Assembly (NCBI GenBank): GCA_017463325.1 | Contig: JAFTPK010000006.1 | Span: forward strand, 1 to 64,000 | DNA: 64,000 nt | Reading direction: 5' to 3' | From: Clostridia bacterium | Lineage (GTDB): Bacteria > Bacillota > Clostridia > Christensenellales > Borkfalkiaceae | In this document: piece by piece, positions 1 through 7,550 of the stretch | How the letters are laid out: each line of letters begins with the position of its first letter | Numbering within the stretch: position 1 is the stretch's first letter | Program-made: the position numbers and the translations under genes | The notes under the pieces: model-generated | Told to the model about the DNA's origin: nothing | The model's input: the letters and a program-made list of their open reading frames with translations, nothing else | Database searches by the model: none

Positions 1-247
1 CTATATTCTTACTCGGCTAATCTTAGTCGCAGCTCTAAGGGTTTTTGCTTTTCTTGCTTTATACCTTATGCTTATTAACCAAATTAGCTTTACTTTCTTA
101 ATATATGAAAATTTTGCCTTTTCGTACTCGTCTTTATTACTCTCATAATAAAAACTATGCTATGCAGTTGTAAATCTTCCGCTTCCCCTCAACAACAGTT
201 GAAGGTTTGCCGCCTAAAAATTGCTCTTCGCAATTGACAGCTTATAC

Positions 248-276
248 ATAATAACACTTAGGAAAAATAAAGTCAA
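248..276 (-). promoter_or_regulatory. Strong sigma-A promoter pointing out of the window
   Basis: On the minus strand there is TTGACT (276-271), a 17-base spacer and TATTAT (253-248). The sequence upstream of the -35 is very A/T-rich, like an UP element. No gene start lies within 240 bases downstream, so the target is left of position 1. Confidence 0.6.
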
Positions 277-378
277 GCATTTTTTGAAAAGATTTAAAAA
301 TTTTTTTAACTTTTTTGGAAAAAAATTGCTCGCCGCATTTTTTCTTCGCGTATATATATTATAGTCGCGCGCGCGAGA

Positions 379-411
379 AAAAATTCACCCGCTTGGCAAA
401 CGCCAAACGGG
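379..411 (-). terminator. Terminator after fmdB-like gene
   Basis: Read on the minus strand, CCCGTTTGGC pairs with GCCAAGCGGG across a 4-base loop and is followed by a T-rich tract. It lies 15 bases past the stop of the zinc-ribbon gene. Confidence 0.75.
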
Positions 412-425
412 AAGAAAAATTTTTC

Positions 426-623
426 TTATCGACACCCGCCGCAAGTCTTACAATTCCCGCTGCACGCCTTACTTTGTTTGCCCGTTGAAGAATAGACGGT
501 GCCCGTATAATCCCTCGTCGTTTCGCCGCCACATTTCGGGCAAAGCACCTTATCGGTATGTTTTGCGACAAGCTCCTCAAAACGATTGCCGCACGCCGCG
601 CATTTATACTGTAAAAAAGGCAT
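426..623 (-). CDS. FmdB family zinc-ribbon protein
   Basis: A 65-residue protein that starts MPFLQYKCAACGNRFEEL, the usual N-terminus of the FmdB/CxxC_CxxC_SSSS family of putative regulatory zinc ribbons. One zinc-binding knuckle is visible, CAAC near residue 9 and CPKC near residue 29. The C-terminal tail adds more cysteines (CSGNCKTCGGC), which is also common in the family. The gene overlaps the corA stop codon by a base or two, so the two are translationally coupled and share a transcript. A terminator follows. The cellular role is not established for this family, and I infer none beyond metal binding. Confidence 0.8.
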   Translation of the reverse strand: MPFLQYKCAACGNRFEELVAKHTDKVLCPKCGGETTRDYTGTVYSSTGKQSKACSGNCKTCGGCR

Positions 624-1618
624 TATCCTTTTCTCCTTTTCTTTTTCACTTGTTTAGGGGTACGAATTCGCACCGAAGCCGTCATTTTCACAAGCCACAA
701 CGAGCATACGACGGTAAGCAACACCGACACGCCGAGAATTACCCAAAATTCCCACGCCGCCATATCCCCATGCACTCCCCAACCAAAAGGTAGGTCAACG
801 TTCATGCCAAGCAGCCCTGCGATCAACGTCGGGATTGCAACCAAAATGGTGATGATCGTCAAACGTTTCACAACGTCGTTCACGTTGTTGGAAATCACCG
901 AGCTGAACGCGTCCATGGTGGTCTTTAAAATGTCGCGATAGATGCTACACATTTCCACCGCCTGTCTTGTTTCAATCAGAACGTCCTCGTAAAGATCCTG
1001 ATAATCAGCGTTGCCCTGCACCGACTCTGCGCGCGCCATTCTACCGTGCACAGACGAATTCGCAGAAAGCGCCGTCGAGAAATAGACAAGGGAATTTTGC
1101 AGCTCCAACAGCTCAATTAACTCCTGATTACGCATAGATTTATGCAGCTCTGCTTGTAAGCGTAAAGACTTTTTGTCAATTTGTTTCAAGAGCGAGGAAA
1201 ACCGTTTCACGTTCTCAAACATGAACGCGAGCAAAAAGCCGACGGGTTTATGCGTAGACACTCGCGTCCGTCCCGATTGAAACCCTAAAAATACGGGGTT
1301 GGAATTCAAGGAAACGGTGACGATACATTTGCCGCTATACAACACGGCGACGGGAATAGTCGAATAGGCGTCCCCCTCCTCCGTATCCACAAGCATAGGG
1401 CTGTCCAACACGTACATGGTTACCCCGTCGCTCACTTCCGCACGCGCCGATTCCTCTTCGTCGAGCGCGGCTTTCAGCATTTCTTCGGGCATTCCCGAAA
1501 GCTCGCGTACGGTTTCCACTTCCTCATCCGTCGGATTGACAAGCTCCACCCAGCAACGAGGCTCGAATTCGTCAATTTGATGCAAACGAAAATCTTCCGT
1601 TTTGTAAAATTTTACCAT
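623..1618 (-). CDS. corA: CorA family divalent metal transporter
   Basis: A 331-residue protein with the CorA layout: a long soluble, mostly helical N-terminal domain and two C-terminal membrane helices. The signature GMN tripeptide sits in LLGMNVDLPFG just after the first helix, near residue 270. The family forms pentameric channels for Mg2+ and sometimes Co2+ or Ni2+ in the cytoplasmic membrane. A weak promoter, TTTACA-N17-TTAAAA, lies at 1666-1638, downstream of the terminator of the small RNA, so the gene need not depend on that RNA. The fmdB-like gene follows with overlapping stop and start. The exact ion is not readable from sequence. Confidence 0.9.
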   Translation of the reverse strand: MVKFYKTEDFRLHQIDEFEPRCWVELVNPTDEEVETVRELSGMPEEMLKAALDEEESARAEVSDGVTMYVLDSPMLVDTEEGDAYSTIPVAVLYSGKCIVTVSLNSNPVFLGFQSGRTRVSTHKPVGFLLAFMFENVKRFSSLLKQIDKKSLRLQAELHKSMRNQELIELLELQNSLVYFSTALSANSSVHGRMARAESVQGNADYQDLYEDVLIETRQAVEMCSIYRDILKTTMDAFSSVISNNVNDVVKRLTIITILVAIPTLIAGLLGMNVDLPFGWGVHGDMAAWEFWVILGVSVLLTVVCSLWLVKMTASVRIRTPKQVKKKRRKG

Positions 1619-1637
1619 AGTCGGTACCGCCTTTTTA

Positions 1638-1666
1638 TTTTAATTCGGCGTTTTCCACCTTGTAAA
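1638..1666 (-). promoter_or_regulatory. Possible weak corA promoter
   Basis: TTTACA (1666-1661), 17 bases, TTAAAA (1643-1638) on the minus strand, about 20 bases before the corA start. The -10 is poor, so this is tentative. Confidence 0.35.
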
Positions 1667-1673
1667 AGGCATA

Positions 1674-1702
1674 AAAAACGCACGGGAAAAACCGCCCGTG
1701 CG
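1674..1702 (-). terminator. Terminator of the small RNA
   Basis: Minus strand: CGCACGGG, an 8-base loop, CCCGTGCG, then a run of six T. A textbook intrinsic terminator upstream of corA. Confidence 0.8.
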
Positions 1703-1867
1703 TGAATACCGTTTTTAAAGGACGACGTTCGCGCCCTCAAAAGCTTTTCATTTGCACAGCGGAGGTTTTTTCAGGTTCATGCAACTTCGGCTATCCGGAA
1801 CTGCGTCCATGACCACTCCTTATGACGGCGCTTGTATTTTCCAAAGCCGCCGCGCCCGCTCGGCTTC
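1674..1867 (-). ncRNA. Stand-alone structured RNA, possibly 6S RNA
   Basis: A gene-sized transcript of about 190 bases lies between the M1 peptidase and corA. It has its own promoter (TTGCAA-N17-TATAAT, 1902-1874) and ends in a strong terminator (1674-1702), with no ORF inside. Long-range pairing is visible: AAGCGCC-GTCA near the 5' side with TGA-GGGCGC near the 3' side, and an internal hairpin closed by GGTCATG/CATGAACC. The length, single promoter and one long imperfect hairpin fit 6S RNA (SsrS). I cannot run a covariance model, and an unrecognised leader regulating corA is the alternative. I found no match by eye to the M-box, NiCo, yybP or T-box consensus. Confidence 0.5.
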
Positions 1868-1873
1868 TTTTTA

Positions 1874-1902
1874 ATTATACCCCTCAAAACAGTTTTTTGC
1901 AA
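1874..1902 (-). promoter_or_regulatory. Promoter of the small RNA
   Basis: Minus strand TTGCAA (1902-1897), 17 bases, TATAAT (1879-1874). It lies just past the stop of the M1 peptidase and is the only consensus-like promoter for the RNA at 1674-1867. Confidence 0.75.
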
Positions 1903-1943
1903 GCGTTTGAAAGAAAAAAATTAAAAAATTGCGCGATTTTTCT

Positions 1944-3398
1944 CTATAATATTTCCTTTCCGTTCAAAAATCCCTCAAAAAACCCCGTTGCGTCCACGCC
2001 AACCCGCTCAAACGCGCCGATCAAATCGCCCGCCGACGCAACACCGTACTTATTTTCAACGTAATATTTTTTTAATCCAGCAAAAAATTTCTTCTCGCCA
2101 AGGCTTTGACAAAGAGCGTCGAACATCACCACCGCATTATCGAAACAAACGCTTTTATATTCATATTCGCTCAAATACTCAGCAAGCGAACGGGTCATTC
2201 TTAAATCCACCCACCCGAGCGCCTGCCTATAAGTCCTGCCGTATGCGAGGTAATTTTTCCGCGCCGCCTCTACAATCCCCTTTTTTGTCAGACCATAATC
2301 CCCGTATTTTTCAAAAAACAACGCCGCTGAAAATTCCGCAAGTCCTTCGTCTTGCCACGCCGACAGGGTTTGGTCGTTTCCCACCGCCGCATACCACCAT
2401 TGATGAGCCAGCTCGTGCGCAACGCACCGCGCCCGCTCCTCCTCCGACAATTCCGTACGAATGACGCTAAACGAGGAATACTCCTGCCCGCCGCATGAAA
2501 GCGAAGTTTCTGCAAGCGTATACGAAAAGTACGGATACTCTCCAAACACCGCCGAATAAAAGCCAAGCGCCTCCTCGGCAAGACGTAAGGTTTTTTCAGG
2601 CGTGGGGTCGCTTAAATAACAGTACTCCACCGTCGTTTTTCCTACTCGCGCGCTTTTCACTTCGTACCCCGTAGAGAGGACCGCGGCAAATTCACGCGCG
2701 TTCGTTAAGGACACGGTATGCCTCTTTTTACTTTCGAGCGTCTTTTCCTCCAACCGCTCGCCCCCGCATACTAGTGCGTATTCCTTAGGCAAAGTAAAGT
2801 TGACGAGGTAATCGGCAGCGTCCGCAAAAAACGGATCGCCTATCGAAGAACAGACAGTTTCGGAAAACCCCGTTTCCGTCACCGCACAAAGTACAGGATA
2901 AAACCAACCGAGATTCACCCCCTCCTCCGTCACGCCGAGGCGGTGCTTTGCCCGCGCAAGACGGGTGGTAAAACCGACGTCTAAAACTACTTTTTCCTTG
3001 GGATAAAGGGGCGTTTCAAGCGAGGCTTCAAGGATATTTTCGTCCTCCCCCGCAATTTCCCAGCCCTTTGCTCCAAGCACAGAGGTCACGGCAATACTCC
3101 CGTAATCCACTCCGCTATAATACACCTCGTCGTAGGCGTTTTCTAAAACAGCGGGAAAAAGCGCGTTTTTTCTGTAAGCGTTGGGATATAAATAAAATTT
3201 CAAAACTTCCAGAGGCTGCTCCGTCGGGTTCTCAAATTCCACCTTTAAGGCACCCGTCACCGCGGCATCCTCGGGCCTGTACTCGCAAACAAGCTCGTAG
3301 CGGACAAAAGGCGAACGTTTTTTCTCGCACGCGGAAAACGTGGCGGGCAGAGAAAGACTAAGAGCAAAAGCAAGGATTATGGCGATACGCTTTTTCAT
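1944..3398 (-). CDS. M1 family zinc metallopeptidase lipoprotein
   Basis: A 484-residue protein with an N-terminal signal peptide ending in a lipobox (LPATFSAC, Cys about residue 24), so it is probably anchored on the outer face of the membrane. The M1 zinc motif HELAHQWW lies near residue 328, and the third ligand Glu comes about 18 residues later in DEGLAEF. A GGQEY segment just before it occupies the place of the family's GAMEN substrate-binding motif. M1 enzymes are aminopeptidases that trim N-terminal residues from peptides. The protein is shorter than classical PepN (about 850 residues), as in many Firmicutes M1 lipoproteins. No terminator was seen before the RNA promoter. Confidence 0.85.
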   Translation of the reverse strand: MKKRIAIILAFALSLSLPATFSACEKKRSPFVRYELVCEYRPEDAAVTGALKVEFENPTEQPLEVLKFYLYPNAYRKNALFPAVLENAYDEVYYSGVDYGSIAVTSVLGAKGWEIAGEDENILEASLETPLYPKEKVVLDVGFTTRLARAKHRLGVTEEGVNLGWFYPVLCAVTETGFSETVCSSIGDPFFADAADYLVNFTLPKEYALVCGGERLEEKTLESKKRHTVSLTNAREFAAVLSTGYEVKSARVGKTTVEYCYLSDPTPEKTLRLAEEALGFYSAVFGEYPYFSYTLAETSLSCGGQEYSSFSVIRTELSEEERARCVAHELAHQWWYAAVGNDQTLSAWQDEGLAEFSAALFFEKYGDYGLTKKGIVEAARKNYLAYGRTYRQALGWVDLRMTRSLAEYLSEYEYKSVCFDNAVVMFDALCQSLGEKKFFAGLKKYYVENKYGVASAGDLIGAFERVGVDATGFFEGFLNGKEIL

Positions 3399-3446
3399 AA
3401 AAAATAACCCCCTATCAAATAAAATAGATAGCAGGTTATTTTATGA
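3399..3446 (-). terminator. Terminator after M23 peptidase
   Basis: Minus strand AAAATAACC and CTATC pair with GATAG and GGTTATTTT across an A/T-rich loop, ending in T. It lies between the M23 stop and the M1 peptidase start. Confidence 0.7.
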
Positions 3447-3468
3447 GTTTTTTTTGTCGATTATGCCC

Positions 3469-4140
3469 TTACTTTTCTTCGAGGGGAAGATAGACAGCGG
3501 GGTCGGTCGCTTTGCCGTTTTCCCATACCTCGAAATGCAAGTGTGCGCCGTCCTTATACTCGTCGCCGTTTGCCTCGGCTACGGTAGCGATCACGTCACC
3601 CTTTTTCACGCTGTCGCCCACCTGCAACCCCTCTTTCGCTTCCACAAAGCGATAGAGCGTTTTTACTCCGTTGCCATGATCCACCACGATTTCCGTGCCC
3701 GAAAGCAGGTCGCCCGAATAAATACTCTCGATCACGCCCGCCTCTACGGCAAGTACCTCCACGCCCGCGTCTGCCACAAAATCCACGCCGTCGTGATGAT
3801 AGTAGCAATTGAGGGTCTGATTGTAGAAGAAACCGTAATCGTTGGATACGCTAACGCTTACGATCGGCGTCGTCATACCCTCGTCCACAGGCGGGTTTTC
3901 CTCCTCACCGCCCGTCGGCGTATCGTCCGTATTCCCACCGCCGCCTACGTTTTCGTCACCGCCGCTCGAAGAGCTGTTCACGTTGCCGCCGTCAATAGGT
4001 AAGTTGTCGCCCGAAGTCGCAAACGACGCGACGAATACGATTGCAAGGATCAGCGCGGCGCAAGCAAGCGCAGCAGAGAAAATCACTCTCTTATCCTTAA
4101 AAATCTTGGTTTCCTTTTTCTTTTCGTTCCGTTCTTTCAT
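3469..4140 (-). CDS. Membrane-anchored M23 (LytM) peptidase, SpoIIQ-like
   Basis: A 223-residue protein with one N-terminal membrane helix (about residues 18-42), a low-complexity Ser/Gly/Thr linker and a C-terminal LytM domain. The zinc ligands are intact: HxxxD in HHDGVD and HLHFE near the C-terminus, so it may be an active cell-wall endopeptidase. The topology matches SpoIIQ, the forespore partner of SpoIIIAH, and this is a sporulating genome, but a vegetative wall hydrolase is equally possible. A GGAGG ribosome binding site precedes the ATG. It has its own promoter, TTGAAA-N17-TATAAA, whose -35 overlaps the stop of the upstream gene. Confidence 0.75.
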   Translation of the reverse strand: MKERNEKKKETKIFKDKRVIFSAALACAALILAIVFVASFATSGDNLPIDGGNVNSSSSGGDENVGGGGNTDDTPTGGEEENPPVDEGMTTPIVSVSVSNDYGFFYNQTLNCYYHHDGVDFVADAGVEVLAVEAGVIESIYSGDLLSGTEIVVDHGNGVKTLYRFVEAKEGLQVGDSVKKGDVIATVAEANGDEYKDGAHLHFEVWENGKATDPAVYLPLEEK

Positions 4141-4197
4141 GAGTTATTGCCTCCAAAAAATTTTTTTGTATGTAAATGTTTTCCCGCTTGCGGCTGT

Positions 4198-4226
4198 TTT
4201 ATACACGCCGCAATAAATTTTTTCAA
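4198..4226 (-). promoter_or_regulatory. Promoter of the M23 peptidase gene
   Basis: Minus strand TTGAAA (4226-4221), 17 bases, TATAAA (4203-4198). The -35 overlaps the stop codon region of the upstream small exported protein. Confidence 0.55.
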
Positions 4227-4678
4227 TATCCTCCAAAAATTATGGGCTTTCCCACGCTCACCGTCGCCCCCTTAACGGCGATATGCAGATCGACGGGAAG
4301 CCCCGAAACGCGCACGCTCTCTCCTATACCCGTAAACGCGTAATAACTAACGACCCCGTCCAAAAACTCCACCTTTTGCAAAGCCGCACTATGCGCCTCC
4401 ACCAACCGTTTGACGTACACCCCCGCCTCCGCTTCCGAGGGAAAAACCAACGAAACACTCTCTCCCTCGATAAAAGGCAGTTCTAAAAGGCTCGCCTCGT
4501 CCACCTCTTTCGCGCACGAGCTTGACGAATATAAATAATAGCTCTTTTTCGCTGTCACCCCCTGCGCCTGCGAAAGCAGAAACGGGTCACGCAAAAACGC
4601 CACGCTCGCCGTCATTAACAAAAACGCCGCGAGCGAAATCGCCGTTTTAAAAAATTCCTTGCAGGCATATCCGCGCAT
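4223..4678 (-). CDS. Small exported protein of unknown function
   Basis: A 151-residue protein with an N-terminal hydrophobic signal or anchor segment (about residues 9-28) and a mostly polar remainder. I start it at the ATG beginning MRGYACKEFF, because a GGGAGG ribosome binding site lies 8 bases upstream; an in-frame start 8 codons earlier lacks one. I do not recognise a domain. The size, export signal and position next to a SpoIIQ-like peptidase recall YwmB (DUF1779), but the similarity is contextual only. It is the last gene of the prmA-hit run and sits 67 bases after hit. Confidence 0.55.
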   Translation of the reverse strand: MRGYACKEFFKTAISLAAFLLMTASVAFLRDPFLLSQAQGVTAKKSYYLYSSSSCAKEVDEASLLELPFIEGESVSLVFPSEAEAGVYVKRLVEAHSAALQKVEFLDGVVSYYAFTGIGESVRVSGLPVDLHIAVKGATVSVGKPIIFGGY

Positions 4679-4745
4679 AAAAAAACTCCCTCCCGTTTCC
4701 ACGGAAAGGAGTATTGCCTCTCTTATTCTTTTTTAAACCAAAACG

Positions 4746-5081
4746 TTAAAAATCTTTCAGCGGTTCGCCGCCGAGGAGGTGGATATGCAAATGCGGTACC
4801 GTCTGTCCGCCGTGCTTGCCTTGGTTGATGATCACGCGATAGCCCTCGTATAAACCGAGGTCGTTTTTAATCTCGGCGATTACCTGAAAGCAATGCTTCA
4901 AAACGTCCGCTTTTTTTTCGTCCATATCCGAAAGATAGGTGAAATGCTTTTTGGGAATACAAAGATAATGCAGCTTTGCCTTAGGCTCAATATCCTTAAT
5001 GACGATCATTTGCTCATCCTCGTACACTCTCGGCGAAGGGATTTCCCCGCTCACAATCTTGCAAAAAACGCAATTTTCCAT
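4746..5081 (-). CDS. HIT family nucleotide-binding hydrolase (HinT-like)
   Basis: A 111-residue protein with the histidine triad HLHIHLLGG near the C-terminus and the N-terminal ENCVFCKIVSGEIPS typical of HinT. CxxC near residue 5 is the partial zinc site often seen in bacterial members. HinT proteins hydrolyse purine nucleoside phosphoramidates and aminoacyl-adenylates in the cytosol. AGGAGG precedes the ATG. luxS ends 15 bases upstream, so they are co-transcribed. A HIT gene downstream of mtaB is common in Clostridia. Confidence 0.93.
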   Translation of the reverse strand: MENCVFCKIVSGEIPSPRVYEDEQMIVIKDIEPKAKLHYLCIPKKHFTYLSDMDEKKADVLKHCFQVIAEIKNDLGLYEGYRVIINQGKHGGQTVPHLHIHLLGGEPLKDF

Positions 5082-5096
5082 AATAATTCCTCCTGT

Positions 5097-5558
5097 TTAT
5101 TCTTTATATTGCAGGTCTTTCTCCTGCCAACTTTCCAACACTTTCGCCATTTCGCCGCCGATCGCTTTCGCGCCCGTAAGGTCGTGGCTTAAATAATTAC
5201 CGCACTCCTTGCGGCTATTCCCGGGGATCTCTCCAACAAAATCTCGAGCAAACTCCATTGCCCCTTTCACCAGCTCGATCGCCCTTGCCGCGCTCATACT
5301 GTTTCTCGCCAAGAAATAAAATCCCGTCATACACCCCATAGGCCCAACGTAAACGACGTCCGTTCCGTCCTTTTGGTTACGCGCGTAGGTCGCGAATAAA
5401 TGTTCGAGGGTATGTGCGGCGTTCACGCTTAAATAATCGCCGCCGTTCGGCTTTTTCATACGCACGTCGTAGGTGACCACGTCGCCGTCCACTCTCGATA
5501 CGTACATACCCCTGTCCAACAGGTCGTGATTGACCGTAAAGCTCGCTATCTTTTTCAA
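5097..5558 (-). CDS. luxS: S-ribosylhomocysteine lyase LuxS
   Basis: A 153-residue protein matching LuxS along its length. The metal ligands are visible as HTLEH (about residues 49-53) and the Cys in ECGNY near residue 119. LuxS cleaves S-ribosylhomocysteine to homocysteine and DPD, the precursor of autoinducer-2, and so closes the activated methyl cycle. It overlaps the mtaB stop by 4 bases and is followed by hit. Its upstream neighbours are three methyl- or methylthio-transferases that use SAM, which fits a SAM-recycling role, although co-regulation is inference. The Pfs nucleosidase that makes its substrate is not in the window. Confidence 0.96.
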   Translation of the reverse strand: MKKIASFTVNHDLLDRGMYVSRVDGDVVTYDVRMKKPNGGDYLSVNAAHTLEHLFATYARNQKDGTDVVYVGPMGCMTGFYFLARNSMSAARAIELVKGAMEFARDFVGEIPGNSRKECGNYLSHDLTGAKAIGGEMAKVLESWQEKDLQYKE

Positions 5559-6817
5559 ATCCGTTCTCCTTTTACGCCGTCGCGAAATTCGCCTTGAACT
5601 CGTACCTGTATGGGTTCTTTCCCCATTTTTCCCTCCAAGTAAACGCGGATATAATTTTCCGTATATCCGTCCGTAAAGCCGTTTTCATACGTTTCGGGCA
5701 CAACGGTAAACGTCTGTCCCGTCAAGCCCTCCAAGTAGCGTTTTCTACCCTCGGCAGCCTTTTTCAACATTCTCTCCACCCGACCCTTTTTCACCGCCGC
5801 GGGAAGTTCCTTATAACGTCTGTATGCGTTCGTACCCTCGCGGGGGGAATAGGGAAAGGCGTGTACCTGTGCAAAGCCCGCCTCGTCTACGATAGAGAGC
5901 GACTCCAAAAACGCCTCCTCCGTTTCCGTCGGAAAGCCGACGATTATATCCGTCGTAATGGCGGCAAAAGGGAAGACGTCGTAAATCATTCGACATTTTT
6001 CCAAATACTCTTCGCGGGTGTAATGCCTATTCATGCTCTTCAAAACGGAATTCGAGCCGCTCTGTAAAGACAAATGGAAATGGGGCGCGAAATTTTTCAC
6101 TTCCTTTAACGCCGCTAAAAATGCAGGCGTGATCAACCCAACCTCCAACGACCCCAAACGGATACGCGGCCGCGCGTCTTTCAGCGCAAGCATCAGTTCC
6201 CGTAAGGTATTCCCATTCCCGTCTTTATAGTCGGAAATATCTATTCCCGTCAGCACTACCTCGTACGCCGTGGAGGCAAACGCCTCTTTTACAACGCTTT
6301 CTAAGCTCCTCGAACGGCTCCTGCCCCGCAGATAGGGGATCACGCAGTAGCTGCAAAAACGGTTGCAGCCGTCTTGAATTTTAATAAAATCCCGCGTTTT
6401 TAAACGCTTCGGCAGGGGCAGCTCCTCAAAACCGATCTCCTCTTTTTCGATCTGTACGCGAGGCAACCTCTCGTCAAACTCCCGCCCTGCAATTTCAAGA
6501 ATTTTTCCCTTGCGCTTGGTGCCGAGCACCGCCACCACTCTCTCGTCCTTTTCCGCAAACGACGTAGGGTTTTTCTCGCTGGCACACCCGCACACAATCA
6601 CCCTTGCCGTCGGATTTTCATGCAAGGCCTTGGAAACGGTCTGACGGCTTTTGCGTTCCGCCTCCCGCGTCACGGCACAGGTATTCACGACGTACAGTTC
6701 CGCAGGTCCAAGCTCGCGAGAAACCTCGTAGCCAAGCGCTTCCAGCCCGCTGATCAGCGACCCGCTCTCAACGTCGTTCACCTTACAGCCAAGCGTGATC
6801 ACCACCGCCCGCTTCAC
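5555..6817 (-). CDS. mtaB: tRNA t6A37 methylthiotransferase MtaB
   Basis: A 420-residue radical SAM enzyme. It has an N-terminal UPF0004 domain with three conserved cysteines (GCKVND, NTCAVT and CGCASE segments), a central radical SAM domain with CNRFCSYC near residue 147, and a C-terminal TRAM-like region. MtaB adds a methylthio group to t6A at position 37 of tRNAs reading ANN codons. This is the step after t6A synthesis, whose partners TsaB and TsaE are encoded at 24-25 kb. It overlaps rsmE upstream and luxS downstream by 4 bases each, so translation is coupled. Confidence 0.93.
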   Translation of the reverse strand: MKRAVVITLGCKVNDVESGSLISGLEALGYEVSRELGPAELYVVNTCAVTREAERKSRQTVSKALHENPTARVIVCGCASEKNPTSFAEKDERVVAVLGTKRKGKILEIAGREFDERLPRVQIEKEEIGFEELPLPKRLKTRDFIKIQDGCNRFCSYCVIPYLRGRSRSRSLESVVKEAFASTAYEVVLTGIDISDYKDGNGNTLRELMLALKDARPRIRLGSLEVGLITPAFLAALKEVKNFAPHFHLSLQSGSNSVLKSMNRHYTREEYLEKCRMIYDVFPFAAITTDIIVGFPTETEEAFLESLSIVDEAGFAQVHAFPYSPREGTNAYRRYKELPAAVKKGRVERMLKKAAEGRKRYLEGLTGQTFTVVPETYENGFTDGYTENYIRVYLEGKMGKEPIQVRVQGEFRDGVKGERI

Positions 6818-7545
6818 CTTTTCACCTCGCCAAGCTCCCCAAGCGAGAACGCGACCACCGCCGTCAGCGCGATCGCTGCCGTTTCCGCCCGTAAAATACG
6901 TTTCCCGAGCGTAACGGAAGAAAACCCTTTTTCCCTTGCCAAGGCGGCCTCCCCTTTGGAAAATCCCCCTTCGCTGCCGACGAACACCGCCGTCGAACCG
7001 TCAAGCGCGCTTACGTCAACCTCGCTTTCGCTCGCAAATTCACAGGCAAACAGCTTATTTTTATAAGAGCCTAACTCCTCCAAAGCAGCCGCCAAGGTAG
7101 GCGCATACTCCACCGTCGGCGCCACCGAGCGCAAGCATTGCTTAGCCGCCTCCTTAGAAACCTTGTTCAAGCGTTCTAATTTATTTTCATTCATGTACGC
7201 CGAGGAGAACTCGGAGGAAAAGGCAACGATTTTCGCCACGCCAAGCTCCACCGCCTTTTGCACGATAAACTCGTTCTTATCGGCGTTTTTCAAATACCCG
7301 AACGCGAGCGCCATTTTCGTTGCCGCCTCACGCTCCCCCTGCTTTTTCCCTAAGAGGTTTAAAAGCATACTCTTTTTTTCGCATTTTGCGATCACAGCCG
7401 TATACTCCACGCCGCTGTTATCAAGCAAGATCACCTCGTCGCCCACGCCAAGGCGCAACACGTTTTTCGCGTGCTCAAACTCCTCGCCGTCTAAAAGGAT
7501 CTCCTCCCCGATATTTTGCACAAAAAACCGTTTCAACTCGGACAT
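6814..7545 (-). CDS. rsmE: 16S rRNA (uracil-1498-N3)-methyltransferase RsmE
   Basis: A 243-residue SPOUT-class methyltransferase. It starts MSELKRFFVQNIGEEILL and has the C-terminal knot motif GSEGGFSKGE and the LGKRILRAETAA segment typical of RsmE. It methylates U1498 of 16S rRNA in the assembled 30S subunit. I use the ATG with AGGTG 6 bases upstream; a GTG three codons earlier overlaps the prmA stop and is less likely. It lies between prmA and mtaB with overlapping ends, the usual order after dnaJ in Clostridia. Confidence 0.93.
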   Translation of the reverse strand: MSELKRFFVQNIGEEILLDGEEFEHAKNVLRLGVGDEVILLDNSGVEYTAVIAKCEKKSMLLNLLGKKQGEREAATKMALAFGYLKNADKNEFIVQKAVELGVAKIVAFSSEFSSAYMNENKLERLNKVSKEAAKQCLRSVAPTVEYAPTLAAALEELGSYKNKLFACEFASESEVDVSALDGSTAVFVGSEGGFSKGEAALAREKGFSSVTLGKRILRAETAAIALTAVVAFSLGELGEVKR

Positions 7546-7550
7546 GCCTA

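Larger units (their letters stand above)
1..425. other. Gene-free left edge holding a leftward promoter and leader
   Basis: I see no convincing coding sequence here. Reading leftward on the minus strand, a strong promoter (listed separately) would start a transcript near 241 that runs off the window. That leader contains small hairpins, for example AATTGC/GCAATT at 216-234, and no ORF with a ribosome binding site. The right part, 379-411, is the terminator of the FmdB-like gene. The layout fits a leader of a stable RNA operon (rRNA, for instance), but the RNA itself is not in the window. Confidence 0.5.

Noticed and set aside
1619..1867. M-box, NiCo or other metal riboswitch for corA
   Set aside because: None of the conserved core sequences I know is present, and corA may have its own promoter after the terminator.
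3469..4140. Firm assignment of the M23 gene as spoIIQ
   Set aside because: Topology fits, but spoIIIAH and spoIID are not adjacent and vegetative M23 peptidases look the same.
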